From NCBI GenBank assembly GCA_014904985.1, contig MU128946.1, positions 21,267-85,266 of the forward strand: a stretch of DNA of 64,000 nucleotides, read 5' to 3'. The translations under genes and the position numbers were made by a program. Positions 11,643 to 22,400 of this stretch are shown piece by piece (positions within the stretch are counted from its first letter, which is position 1; the number at the start of each line of letters is the position of its first letter). This DNA comes from Hydnum rufescens UP504. Taxonomy: Eukaryota; Basidiomycota; Agaricomycetes; Cantharellales; Hydnaceae. The notes under the pieces are model-generated. The model was given only the letters and a program-made list of their open reading frames with translations. It was not told the origin of the DNA and did no database searches.

Positions 11643-11778
11643 AACATGAACCAGTGGTCCAATTTCATTACAACCAGGACCATTGGAAAGAGGGAGTCAA
11701 TGGGATTCATTTAACCAAAGATTTAAAAAAATTTGTCAAGGGTTCCCCCTACAATGTGAGTTAGATCCCCACAGCCCC

Positions 11779-12625
11779 TGTCAGGGTGACACTGCCGTCA
11801 AAGCCACAAACAGAAAGAGGAAAGAGATTAATTAACCACACGCTATCGCAGTGGGAATCCTGAGTATACACCACACAACAAGGGACACACAAGTCTCGCA
11901 CCTATCGCAGTGGGAATCCTGAGAGATTGAAACTGGTGATCCCCCAACTGCGAAGGGCTATAAATACTATTTCCTGCACACAGCCTCCAACCTTCCAGAG
12001 CCTTCTGCCGTCTTCCATAACCTTCCGGATCCTCCTAGAATGCCAGCTCCACAGCCCATCAGTCAGCCTCCACAGCCACCATCACTAAGCCTCACTAAGC
12101 TGATGCAGCCATGTTACAAATCCTGTGCGCACCTCCACATGGCTATGCCCCAACTTCCATATGTATCCCCCTTAGTGTATGTACTTCCAAGGCAGTGTAC
12201 ACCTGGGTACTCCAAAGGTGTCCAAAGTGTCAAAGGACCGTAATGATGTGGATGGAGTATGGATTGGGACAGGTGATGTGGATTCAGGGACTGGGGGTAG
12301 AGGAGGAGGAGGGGGAGTCTGGATTGGCAACTCCATGGACTCATGTGGGGAGTGAGGGAACAACAGGTGCTGACAAGGGCGCCAATGCTGCCACTGGTTG
12401 ACTACCCAGCCCATAGCCCACTGGCCAAGGCCTGATAGAACGAGGGCAATAATAATAAGAGAAATGCCAATAATGGCAAGGATGACAATAACCCCCGTAG
12501 TGAATGGAGGGAGAGAGGAGACAAGAGCATTTGAGGAAGTAGGCACCATATGATAGGGTTGATGAAGAATGATACTCTGACGGGTAAGTCCTTAGGTGGA
12601 AGCAAATGTCAATTTGATCCTGACA
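11779..12625. mobile_element. LTR-like unit E, copy 1
   Basis: Begins TGTCAGGGTGACAC and ends GATCCTGACA, so the ends are the inverted pair TGTCAGG / CCTGACA expected of an LTR. Inside are a direct repeat (CTATCGCAGTGGGAATCCTG twice, about 11845 and 11903), a TATA-like CTATAAATAC (11958), and a membrane-protein frame on the minus strand. Copy E2 (23257-24000) has the same ends and a 5-bp duplication. Here the left flank is element A and the right flank is unrelated, with no duplication, so the insertion site has been rearranged. Confidence 0.7.
12172..12549 (-). CDS. 125-residue single-pass membrane protein inside LTR-like unit E1
   Basis: The N-terminus (MVPTSSNALVSSLPPF) is followed by one strong hydrophobic segment at about residues 18-41 (GVIVILAIIGISLIIIALVL), then WAMGWVVNQWQHW, a Pro-rich stretch and SFDTLDTFGVPR. 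The same frame is intact in E3 (29258-28881). In the clearly more diverged E2 (23953-23672 and upstream) the hydrophobic segment, the GWVxNxWQH motif, the PIQTP motif and the SFDTFGVP motif are all kept. Conservation across diverged copies suggests a real product. It could be the membrane end of an envelope-like protein running into the LTR, or a separate LTR-borne gene. No homolog is known to me. Confidence 0.45.
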   Translation of the reverse strand: MVPTSSNALVSSLPPFTTGVIVILAIIGISLIIIALVLSGLGQWAMGWVVNQWQHWRPCQHLLFPHSPHESMELPIQTPPPPPLPPVPESTSPVPIHTPSTSLRSFDTLDTFGVPRCTLPWKYIH

Positions 12626-13100
12626 AAAGGTACTGCAATTATGATCTGCAACAGTCCAATGATGAAGACTTGGAGCAAGGGGCTTAAGTCCATCTTGAAA
12701 TGCATGGTGCAGTTACCCTGGAGGGCCCCAATAAAATTAGTTTTGTCTACTTGTTGTGCTTCCATTCCTTTCAAAAATAGCAAGCATCATGCCCCAATAC
12801 TTTGTTCACTTTCTCCCATTCCCCTTCTTCCAACTATTTGCTACTTTTTCCACCCATCTATCTACATGCCCTTCTCTCTCCTTTAGTAGATCCATTGGCA
12901 GTTACTTCTTGGCCAAGGAAGCCTCAAGTATATCTCAGAATGATCAGAGGAATGATTTAGCCTTTCTTCTTGTTCCCCCATCATCTCTGATATGTCAACC
13001 CCAAATGAGCTCTGAACAACCTGTCCAAAAATTTACTTCAGTAAATCACTCCTACCAATATCAATGACATACCTTCTGTGCCAGATGCTGAATAGGTGAC
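12626..13100 (-). other. Coding-like fragment with a hydrophobic segment beside E1
   Basis: A minus-strand frame (12783-12592) runs into the LTR end and holds VDKTNFIGALQGNCTMHFKM then LLQVFIIGLLQIIIAVPF, a possible membrane helix. It may be the neighbour of the E1 membrane frame on an internal region of the same retroelement. Not recognised. Confidence 0.25.
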
Positions 13101-15450
13101 ATGTCCCTCACAAGAACATCCCCATCCACACACTCTTGATGTTTCCAGGAATTTCTCCCAGCTCCAGCATTGAAGGGTACCCCCCTGATCTCTGACAGAA
13201 CTCATACTGCTCCACTGTATGGTGGAGAAAGTTTGCCTTTGCTGTAATCATGTGGTCACGTCTTACCCTCCACCCATGCAGTTCAGATACCAAATGGAAG
13301 CCCCCTTCCTGCACAATAGTCACCTCCTGCAATAGAGGAAATCATCCTTTCAGCATGCCACCCTCAAACAGCAATCCCCACTCCACTCCTTGCCCAGCTA
13401 CTGAATCTTCAATGTAGAAGTGAAGTTTTTTGATGTTCTGGCAAGAAGAAATCTGAAATGAAAACCCTTTAACACATCAGACACCACTCCAACAACAATC
13501 TCTCAACTTACCCCTGATGCCAGCCAATACAGCACCTCAGAATCACACACTACCCTCCCACCCAGCAAGATATTCAACTCATGAACCCACAGTCCTGTAT
13601 GCAACAACAACATTAGCCCAGCTGTGCAACTTGTCCTTGAATGAATCTCCATATTGAGCCAATCAAATGAAAATGACCAGTCCCCTGGCACCCCAGGATC
13701 AACCAAGAACATTCCATCCAGCATTCCTATCTTCACCCATTGCAGACTTTGAAGATGCCTACACCCATTCAGAAATCTCCACAGGTGGTAAAATGCCTTT
13801 GTACTGATCAGAGGTGGCATGACCAGAGCCTCAAAGTAGATATGCCAAACTGATGTTGTCGCCCCAAGTCCAATTGTTGGAATCTGGCTCTGAATCACCT
13901 CCAGCATCCTCAACTTTGGCAATAAATGCAAACTTGGCAGCAGCACAAGCTCCTCCACCACATCCACAATTTCCAGATGTTCAATCCCACAGAATGATGG
14001 TTGATAGAACACCCAACTAAGCATCCAGTCCATCTGAACATGATGTCCTTGGAATTGTCCATGGAAGATCAGGTGAAGCAATCAAATAGAAGCCAAAGGA
14101 GTGGAAGTGAAGATTCAGTCCACAGATGCTGTCACTGGCAGCTGCACTTTGTCTGTCCCAACATACCAAGTGAAATCAAGAGAGTTGTTCAAGAACCAAT
14201 GAATGGGGATATTTGAAGACCAGGTGTTGACAAAAACTGCATGGAAGAACCTTGGTCAAGTGATAATGACTTGATTCCACCTCTGACATGCCAGCCACAA
14301 GCCAAATGCCATTTGAACACATCCCAGCACATTTACTGATCCCAGCACCCACCCCAATATCTCCTCCAGAACCTCTGTCAGAAGGTGATTTGTTCAATGG
14401 TATATGTTCTGAAGATGCTGATGAGTAGACATGCACAGTCCAAGCATTGTAACCCCCAGGTTATTCTGCACAGTCATAAGATGCTGCTGCCAAGATGAAT
14501 AGTTGGAAATATCCACAACATCACATCTGATCAGTGAGAGATACTGGCCAATCTCTGCTGCTGCTTGGCAAAACAGTTTGCTGTCAGGCATAGTGAAAAA
14601 AGTGCATATGCAAGCTAATTGAACACTTGAGTGGAAATACTGATGAAGGGGGCCCACTCATCTAGAGAATTCTCTTCACCATATATACCCCCAATCTCAC
14701 CAGCAATTATTCTGAGACAGGAGAAACCCCATTGAAAATGCCATATGCCACAATCTTCCCTGCTTTTCCACTCCTCTGGAATTTCCTGACAGACAGGAGA
14801 CACCCATTGCTACATAATCCTCCCCTATTTTGTTCTAGTCCACACATCCCAGTGCCAACAAACCACTGATGACAGCTTGTAATTCATATTATACAATGCT
14901 TAATTAGATCCTTCCAAACCTTGCAAGAAACAGAACAATCCAACATCCTGCTCAGTCTCTCAACCAATCTGCCCTCTGTCCACTCACTTTCTCCCAACAA
15001 AAATTCCCTTACCACCCTCATAACTGTCCAGCCTGCATATATCATCTTAGATCTATCAGGGTCACCACCCCAGTTTCATATGTGCACTTTCCCATACATA
15101 ACAGCCACATTTCATATTACATCACCATATCCATCTTGCATCCACTCTACTCTCTTCTATCACACCTCCCATAGTGCCACCCACTTTGTAGTCCAAACAA
15201 TTCCTGGACAGTGCTTGCATTGAACCTCCAGCCTCCATGTAGAATGCTCCTGTGTACCTGTACCCAACTGCACAAATTTCCAACCTCAGTATTTCCAATC
15301 CTGGATTCAACACCAAAAATATTTGCACCACTTTCCTGGCCCTGTACACTCTCCTGCAGCTTCCATTACTCCATGCCACCTCAATCACATCCTTACCAGC
15401 ACCCTCACCCTCCTCTCTTGCCCTCCACAACATTTCCCCCTGAAAATGTC
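13100..15450 (-). pseudogene. F-box / leucine-rich-repeat-like gene, decayed (possibly two pieces)
   Basis: At 14390-14100 the minus strand reads LLTEVLEEILGWVLGSVNVL, then LWLACQRWNQVIIT and RFFHAVFVNTWS, which matches the layout of a fungal F-box (L-P-x-E-x-L-x-x-I ... C-R-x-W-x-x-x-x ... P-x-L-W). It is followed by LRR-like sequence (13980-13860: GIEHLEIVDVVEELVLLPSL, LPKLRMLEVI). TGA codons fall where Arg is expected (VIIT-stop-PRFF, SVD-stop-IFT, ASI-stop-LLHL). Segments at 14657-14394 and 15433-15122 (NPGLEILRLEICAVG) look like parts of the same kind of protein, so a second copy or an upstream exon is possible. F-box/LRR proteins choose substrates for SCF ubiquitin ligases. Confidence 0.5.
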
Positions 15451-15574
15451 CCTGACTAAACTACTTTACTGCCACTTTCCTTCATCCTTTCTGCACTTTT
15501 CTAATCCTGATGTAAGTAAAATATTGCACTCACAACATTGCCTTATGAAGTCCATGCAAATCTCCATGCCATGT

Positions 15575-15815
15575 GAAATCTACCTGGAGTACCCTCAATG
15601 AGGGCACATGTCTCAAGATGCTCCCCATATTGCCTTATTGAGCCCATACATACCATGGGAAATATTCCCAAGAGTACCCTCAATGAGGGCACATATCCCT
15701 GTGCACTTTGAAATACTCCCCACATTGCTTTATAAAGCCCATGACTACCATGGGAAATATTCCCAGAAGCACCTTCAATGAGGGCACATATCCTGTTATG
15801 CAATACTCCCCAACT
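15575..15815. repeat. Tandem repeat, about 85-96 bp, three units
   Basis: Units share TACCCTCAATGAGGGCACAT, then CTCCCCA-TTGCCTTAT-A and CCATGGGAAATATTCCCA. CCCTCAATGAGGG and GGGAAATATTCCC are both short palindromes. Units begin near 15588, 15672 and 15768. Confidence 0.7.
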
Positions 15816-15829
15816 GCCTTATTAAGATC

Positions 15830-16474
15830 CTGTAAACTTGAGTCTCTGACAGATACTTGGAACATTTCTGGAAATTTTCCATTCTCTTTAAATTTTGGTG
15901 ATATTGCAGACACAGTAAAGTACTGCATGACCCCTTTTCCACTTTTTTGCTTATCTAATATATCAGGGAATATAGCTGTATATGGTAGCTTAGGTAATCA
16001 ATCCAGATGTAGATGCTTATGTAATACTTCCAAATATGGGAGTTGATTAGGTAATGATTTAAATATGGCCAAATATGGAAGTTCCTGTACAATTTCCTGA
16101 TGGAGAAATAAATTATGTAATATCTCTATATTGCAACAACTAATTATGTAATATTTCCACATACAGAAATATTACCTAAGCATAATGTAATTGATCAAAC
16201 CCTAACCCTAACCTCACTGGACATGGGGGTAGACATTCACAACCAGACAATCCCACCCCTAACCACCCACTCCAACCACCAACCATCTCCAACCACACCA
16301 ACATAGTTACTATATTTGGCATACTACAGCATGAGGTGAAGTTGGGCCCAAAGTCTGTAAGCCAGGGGTATTAAAGACTCTGAGTTGGACATTTTGTATT
16401 GCTTGGGACCTAGTTAGGTATTAAAAATGCCTCATTTTTCCACCTAAGGTAGGTGTCATAACTGGCTGACCAAG
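15830..16474. other. AT-rich stretch with telomere-like tract; no gene
   Basis: Many TATGTAATA / ATATGG motifs like the AT-rich part of element A. At 16198-16215 there are two to three CCCTAA units, followed by ACATGGGGGTAGACATTCAC, which also follows the telomere-like tract at 22000-22025. The pair looks like two copies of the tail of one interspersed repeat. Confidence 0.5.
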
Positions 16475-16680
16475 TGTTACAAGTTGTACTTGCAACCTTG
16501 TGAGACTAACCATGGCTATCCCACAATCATGTGACCTCACTGCTCATTGCTTACAACTCACAAATCCCCTTCCTTAGTAATCCTCACCTTCCCACTTACC
16601 TCTCACATCCTTTATTCATCTCCCCTTCCTTAGTAACTATTTTACCAATCCCCACCTAATGCACCCTCAAAAAGGTACCT
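16475..16680 (+). mobile_element. 5' part of a solo-LTR family member (copia-like)
   Basis: Starts TGTTACAAGTTGTACTTGCA and continues with CATGTGACCTCACTGCTCA, matching the first 100 bp or so of the LTR at 59782-60176. The 3' end (CCCTTAACA) was not found, so I treat it as truncated. Confidence 0.55.
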
Positions 16681-16814
16681 CTTAAGTGGGTTCCAGTTGC
16701 ATTGGGATATCACATAACAGGTGGTTTTTATATAGGCAGTGTGTTCAGAAGATGAAAAATTTCTAAGTCCCTATGATAGGCACATGTATCTGTGCCCACT
16801 TCAGGTGCCTACTA

Positions 16815-17230
16815 TGATAGGCATTCTGGGGTTGATTTAGGCATGCCTAAATCAGTTGTGTCTAATGATGTCTAGAGCTAATTATTGACTTTGAATTGAA
16901 GAGGCCTATCCAGGGTTGAGTTAGACATGCCTAAATCAGTGATGTCTAGTGATGTGTAGAGTCAGGTGCTGCTCCAGGGGTTTTACAATGACTTGGTGGA
17001 CACCCTGCAGTTGATTTAGGCATGCCTAAATCAGCTGTGTCTAGTCATGTCTAGAGCTTGCTATATCTCATTAGAGTTTCCTGGTGTGTCCATGGGGCTT
17101 AGTATGCAGTGTGTCTACTAGTGAATAAATTAAAACAGGTTGACCATCACCAGGAGGTGTCTAATTGTGTGCCTAAGCAACTCTAGGCATGTCTAGGGAT
17201 GTCTAAGCAGGTAACTTGGGTCTGAGTTTA
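16815..17230. repeat. TTTAGGCATGCCTAAA palindromic repeats
   Basis: Three spaced units contain TTAGGCATGCCTAAATCAG (16840s, 16920s with A for G, 17010s) followed by TGTGTCTAATGATGTCTAGA. Degraded forms run to 17215. The core is a perfect 16-bp palindrome. Spacing is about 80-90 bp and the sequence between is unrelated. Confidence 0.65.
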
Positions 17231-17499
17231 GTACAAATATTATGGAATTATTCCTAAATGGTATCCAGTTACATAATACATGTATCCTATCTTAAAAAAA
17301 TGCCAAAATGCAGAAATTAAATGAAGAACATCCAAAGAATATTAATACTGGCAAGACACAGACTTCTTGGAGAGCTTGATTCAAGGGGTTCTCAAGTGCT
17401 TAAATGTTTTCTCTTCTACAGCAGACCAGGCCCAGTTCCAATTCTGGATGTGCAGATCCATCCCATGATCCAGAAAGGGGTTGCACTACTATAAAGGAG

Positions 17500-17780
17500 T
17501 ATTTTTCAAATTTCTCCATCAGTTTTGATTGGATTGACTTGGAATGACAGTGCCCAGAAAGATATGAATCGTACCTATCAAACAGTACCAAACATGCAAC
17601 AAATGGATCAAATATGCAGTCCCTGTACCATTATCTTTTCATGATTCATACTCTAAAGGAGTATTTCTCAATTTTCAAAGCCAGTTCTTATCAGATTCAT
17701 TTGAAAATACCACACTCTGAAAGCTGTTAAAAATGCACATCTAACAGTACTAAGGGAAAAACTATCAGACACAAACTCCA
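17500..17780. repeat. Dispersed ~160-bp repeat, two units
   Basis: Each unit has CTCCATCAGTTTTGATTGGAT or a close variant, then GCCCAGAAAG.T and an A-rich part ending near GGTACCAAA. The same pattern recurs at 19755-20010, 54930-55345 and 62240-62345. Confidence 0.6.
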
Positions 17781-18465
17781 TTCCTCACAAGACAACTCCC
17801 TCCCCATGACTCCCCCTTTGCTCCACCATCCAAAATAGTGAATTACTTCTGTCCCTCTTATGTCCAATGGAGAAGACCCTCAGGGAAACCTATTTCACTT
17901 TTTCTTAAGGGAACTTGTCCGGAATTGAAGGAGGAATAGCATGTAATGTGTCAATCTCCATCATTTTTGAAGATGTTAACTTCATTTCTTTTTCTCTATA
18001 TGTCCCTTATGTCTGCCTTTTTTTACTTTGTATTGAGGTGAAGTCTGGATTGTATATTAGGGCAGCTAGCACACAAATTCAGTAGTTCTCCCCCTCCTTC
18101 CAGTCTGAAGCACACTGATTTGCTGCTGGTTCCTGGGTGATTTCTCCCTTGAAAAGGCTACTCTAACTGTGCTTTGACTAAGGTCTCATGAGGAGATTCT
18201 TAGGGTGTGGTACAGTAACCAACAAGACTCCATATTTCCAATTGCTTGAATAGTGCAGCAATTCCCCTGATCCAAAAGACCTTCCCCCACTTGGACCCAA
18301 ACATCTGGATTAATTCTGTGACCTCCTTCATCTCCAGTTCAACATTGTGGACTGCAGTTGGATTGGTTCTTAACCAGCCTGCTTACACTGAGAACACAGT
18401 CTTTTGGTGGTACAGCAAGTTAAGAGCAAGAGAGAAGAGAAAGAAAGAGGGACAGAAGCAGGCAT

Positions 18466-19260
18466 TTAGGAGAGGTTATATTTTACAGGAGCCTCATGTA
18501 GGGCTTCAGTGTCAAGGACAAGAAGTCCCATGGGTTTGACTGTTAGGGTTATCTGGACCTCAAGGGAGTCAGTGTCAGATGGAGTGTATGTCAGGGAGAA
18601 TGGTGGAGTTGGTGGGTCTTGGATGGTTACATCAAGTAGATACCATTCTGTCTCAAAGTCAGTAAACAGACCTGGAGCTGCAGCTAACCCCTCTTCAGTT
18701 AGTTGGCTGCACAAGCTCCTAATGAGTTTACAAAACCAAGACAATTCCTGAGGGGGTGGCAAGATCTCAGGTATGATTTTAAGATGCTCATGCTGTTGTA
18801 AAGTGAGCAGCAGGTATTTAAGGGGAGCAATGAGACAGTATATGGTAAATGCACATATAGGGCTGGATTGGACATTGTGTTCCTGAATGATGAAGCCAAG
18901 GTGCTGAACAATTGACCTGAGGGCAGTTGAGGGTGTAGTGGGAATAGTAACCATGGTGTCCAGGGCTTGGTTAAGTTCCTTGATAAAGGCCACAAACTGG
19001 GACAGCTGGTTTGTTGTACTATTGCTTGTTTTGACTACACTCTTGGCACAGCACTGTACCAACTGTACCAACTGTAGGAGTTGCTCTCAATCACCCTTAG
19101 CAGCCTGTTGGTCCCCCAATACCATCCTTTGACAATCCTCAAGCCCCTTGCACATTTCCACCAGTGAGTCCACCTCCTGCACATGAGCCTGATCCCAGAT
19201 CCTTTGGCATTGTTCAAACTCACAGATCTGATGGTTCAATTGGTGCTCTCATTCAACAAG
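18466..19260 (-). pseudogene. Coiled-coil protein gene of unknown family, decayed
   Basis: The frame is open from 19071 to 18466 and extends upstream in the same frame through two TGA codons (19087-19089 and 19249-19251), both where Arg would fit. The upstream part is Gln/Glu-rich and heptad-like (CEFEQCQRIWDQAHVQEVDS, MVLGDQQAAKGD). The middle has LSQFVAFIKELNQALDTMVT, and the end is a beta-rich domain (WYLLDVTIQDPPTPPFSLTY, VQITLTVKPMGLLVLDTEAL). I do not recognise the family. Coding quality (regular composition, stops only at CpG-decay sites) suggests a once real gene, perhaps from a retroelement. Confidence 0.45.
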
Positions 19261-20660
19261 ATGATGAGAATCAACCTGCCTAGGCTTAAATGGTGGGGAA
19301 AATTAGCAGTTCTCCCAGTGTTGGAGGGATAAAACCCTACTACATATATTTCACTTCAAGACCCAACTACCTCCTCAAACAAATCCAATAAATTCAATTC
19401 CAATCCTTCAAAATCCTATCATTCCTTTTGATTGCCATACAACATAGATTTCAATTCTCCAAGACCCATTTTATTTCTCTTTCCTCCACCTTGTACACAA
19501 GACATTTATTTGTCCATCCCTGAGTCTTCAACAGACTACCTCAAATTGTAGTTACTTCAAGTCCAGCCAATTGTGGCTAAGGCAATTCAACTTGCCCTGT
19601 TCATTTGGTACTCAATCCATTATGTGCTGTTCATTGCCTTGACAGTGGTATATGAGTCTGAATTATGTAAACAAGATCACCTAAGCCATTGCATCCAACT
19701 TGTGGACTCACATGTTAAATAGGGGCTATTACAACACTCTCAAGGAGTAAAAGTGGAATATCTCCCTCAGTTTTGATTGGATCAACTCAGAAAAATAGTG
19801 CCCAGAAAGCTACAATTTAGCCCTTTCGAAAAATTCCAAATTTATGTCTATCAGACATGAACTGCATTCTCCAAGTTGATTCTATTGCAAGTTTCACATT
19901 GCCCTTCAGTATCTCATGAACTTCTCTGTCAGTTTTGATCCAATTAGTTAGCAACAACCACCCCCAGAATAATGCTGAAAATCTGCATCAAATGGTACCA
20001 AGGTAAAACCAAGCAGATTAGAACTTGGTCTTCTGTGATTTAGTCTCCCCATGTCTCACTTCATCTTTATCTCTGCTTTTCTGATTACTAAAGGCATTTA
20101 TTATTCCAGAACTCTATGTCTGATGGAGGGTATGTCTAGGATGACCAGCTCCATCATTCCCCCAAGGATTTTGTTCAGTAGGAGAGGAGGAATAGCTTGG
20201 TGAAGCCATATTCCCCTATTCTGACTTGATAATTGAATATCTTCTTCAGTTTTGAAGCTTTTGACTTGATTTCATTTTCATCATTTTCACCATAACCCCA
20301 CATGTTTGCAAGGTACCATGGCATTATTCCAGAATGTATATTAACTACAGGGAACATGAATTTTTATTGATTTCCCCCTCCCCCTCATCTTTGAAGTCTT
20401 GAAGGACAGCTGCTGGTATCAGGGTGAATTCCAATATACCTCTAGTATTGTTCACACTTTGGATAGGACTCTCAAGAGGAGAACCATCAGTGTGACTTCT
20501 GAATTAATCTCCCCATCCATTCACTGTTAGACCAAGCCCACCCTAGGAAGACAATTTCTCAACCTCAAAACCTTTCATTCAATTGGACCTCAACCTACAG
20601 ATTGACTCTGTGGCCCTCTCCTTTCATCCTCAATTCAACAATATTTGACTGTGGCACAGT
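19261..20660. other. No gene; contains the ~160-bp dispersed repeat at 19755-20010
   Basis: Two units of the same repeat seen at 17500 (CAGTTTTGATTGGATCAAC ... GCCCAGAAAGCTAC; then CTGTCAGTTTTGATCCAATT ... CCCAGAATAATGCTGAAAAT). The rest shows stops in all frames and nothing I recognise. Confidence 0.5.
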
Positions 20661-20873
20661 CTCTTAGGAGATTCCTGCTTACACTGGTTGGGGGCTTTGC
20701 TTTGTGGAGTGATGGTAGTGGGTGAGGTTTTGTGTGGAAAGGGCGGAGTTGGGTGTCTCATGCTGGTGGTTATTCATAGGGATGAAACTATTGTGTGAAG
20801 GGTGAAGGTGATGGTTTTCTGAGTTGTGGGAAAAGGAGAGGGATTGATAGTCAGCCCAGGGAAACAAGTTTTG

Positions 20874-20925
20874 ACCTTTTAGGCTGGCTTTCACTACACA
20901 GGAAGGGACCTAAGAGGTCCAGCAC
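20874..20925. repeat. Left end hairpin of element D
   Basis: GACCTTTTAGG pairs with CCTAAGAGGTC (one G-T pair) around GGCTTTCACTACACAGGAA. The right end (22503-22552) carries the mirror copy with a perfect GACCTCTTAGG / CCTAAGAGGTC stem. Confidence 0.85.
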
Positions 20926-20929
20926 TGAT

Positions 20930-22400
20930 ATCCAGCAGCTCTTGCAATCACCAGCACTCAGCTGCTATCAGGGCTTTCTTCTAGCACCTGCTGTCATACT
21001 GAGAGCCAGCTGCTCCAATCCATTCTATAGTAGCTGCTATATCATCAGAAGAGCTCTTCATAGGTCCTAATCTGTGGCTGTGTGGCTGTGCTTACAGCTG
21101 CTGCTGCTACCCTCAGAGCTAGCAGCTCCTATAATGAAAAACAATCAGCTGCTATGTGCCCATGCAGCTACTAAGACTCAGAGTCAGCACCTCCTCCCCA
21201 TCCCAAAGTAGCTGATATATCATCAGAAAAGCTGGTATGTGGCTGTGCTCCTAGCAGCTGCTGGTATGTTGAGAATGAGCAGCTCCTATAATGAACAGTA
21301 ATCAGCTGCCATATGGCATGCAGCTGCTGAGATTCAGAGCCAGGAGCTCCTATAGCAGCTGATATATCATCAGAAGAGCTGGTATGTGGCTGTGCTCCTA
21401 GCAGCTGCTGGTATATCAAGAATGAGCAGCTCCTATAATGAACAGTAATCAGCTGCTATATGGCATGCAGCTGCTGAGATTCAGAGCAGCAACTCCTATC
21501 ACTTCTATAGCAGCTGATATAACTTCCAAAGAGCTGCTCATAAGCTCTGCTGTGCTGATATGTGGCTGTGCTTCAAGCAGGTACTGGTATACTGAGAGCT
21601 AGCAGCTCCTATAATGATCAATAATAAGCTGCTATATCAGTATGCAGCTACTGAGATTTAAAGCCAGCAGCTCCTCTCCATTCCATAGCAGCTCCAATCT
21701 ACTTCACAACTAGCTGATACACCTTAGGCTTGAGTGCACCTACTTGTAGTACAAAAAATCATGGCTGGGTGGGAGGGGGTTGAAAGTCCAGTGGTCTAAG
21801 CTGCCAAAGTCCCAGGTGCCCTACAGTGAGGTCACAGGTTCAAATCCTGCTGTTGGAACATTTCTGGTGACTAATCATACTTGCAGCAGCACATGTAAGG
21901 CTGATTAGTCAACATCCCCCAACCAGGGGTAGACATTCACCCAGCCAATTTCAACCCTAACCCTAAACCCCAACCCCTAACAGTCCCCAACCATGAACTA
22001 TACTAGACATGGGGTAGACATTCCCAACCATACCCACTCCAAACCCCAACCACCCAACCCCAACCCTAACCCTAACCCCCCAACAGTCCCCAACCCTCAA
22101 CAAGCAGCTGCTGGGGGACAAGCAGCTGCTGTGAGACAAGCAGCTGCTAAGTGGAGAAATGAGCAAGTCAAGATATCAATATCATAGAAGCTTCTGTAAG
22201 AAGAGCAGCTCCTGGATGGATGGGGGATGGGGGAATGAGCAGCTCCTTGGGCCATTAACAGCAGCTACAGGAAGATGTGCAGCTTTTATTCTCTATGGGA
22301 TGGAGTTCCAGGGCAGCTACAATAGTGTGAGCAGCTCCAATAGTGCCTTAAAGCAGCAGCAGCAAACATATTACTATGCTGCAGTAGCTGCTATACATGA
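20930..22400. repeat. AGCAGCTGCT palindromic minisatellite of element D
   Basis: Dozens of GCAGCTCCTATA and AGCAGCTGCT units spaced 20-60 bp, with longer recurring blocks (CCTATAATGAACAGTAATCA, TGATATATCATCAGAAGAGC). AGCAGCTGCT is a perfect palindrome. The array is interrupted at 21765-22100. Confidence 0.85.
21765..22100 (+). mobile_element. tRNA-derived SINE-like insertion with telomere-like tail
   Basis: The head resembles a tRNA: an A-box-like AGTCCAGTGGTCTAAGCTGC (21786-21805) and a B-box-like GGTTCAAATCC (21837-21847), about 50 bp apart. A body with a small inverted repeat (GACTAATCA / TGATTAGTC) follows, then a tail rich in CCCTAACCC and CCCCAACC units (21955-22095). The same tail words occur at 16198-16300. 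The borders are uncertain and I could not identify a target-site duplication. Confidence 0.45.

Larger units (their letters stand above)
10174..11778 (+). mobile_element. Satellite element A, copy 1 (left arm only)
   Basis: Starts CACCTCAGGC, the same first ten bases as copy A2 (25716), and continues colinear with A2 for about 1.6 kb. In order: head; hairpin at 10194-10242; ACTCATGAGT minisatellite (10250-11065); AT-rich part with ATATGGCA motifs (11095-11320); and the conserved 96-codon frame (11352-11642). Similarity to A2 ends at 11778 (CACAGCCCC), where the LTR-like unit E1 begins. No right arm was found, so this copy is half an element. No target-site duplication can be checked. Confidence 0.75.

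Noticed and set aside
16195..16215. A chromosome end (telomere)
   Set aside because: Only two to three CCCTAA units and ordinary repeat-rich sequence on both sides.
21765..21860. A functional tRNA gene in element D
   Set aside because: A good B-box but the arms do not fold into a clear cloverleaf; it is better explained as a SINE head.
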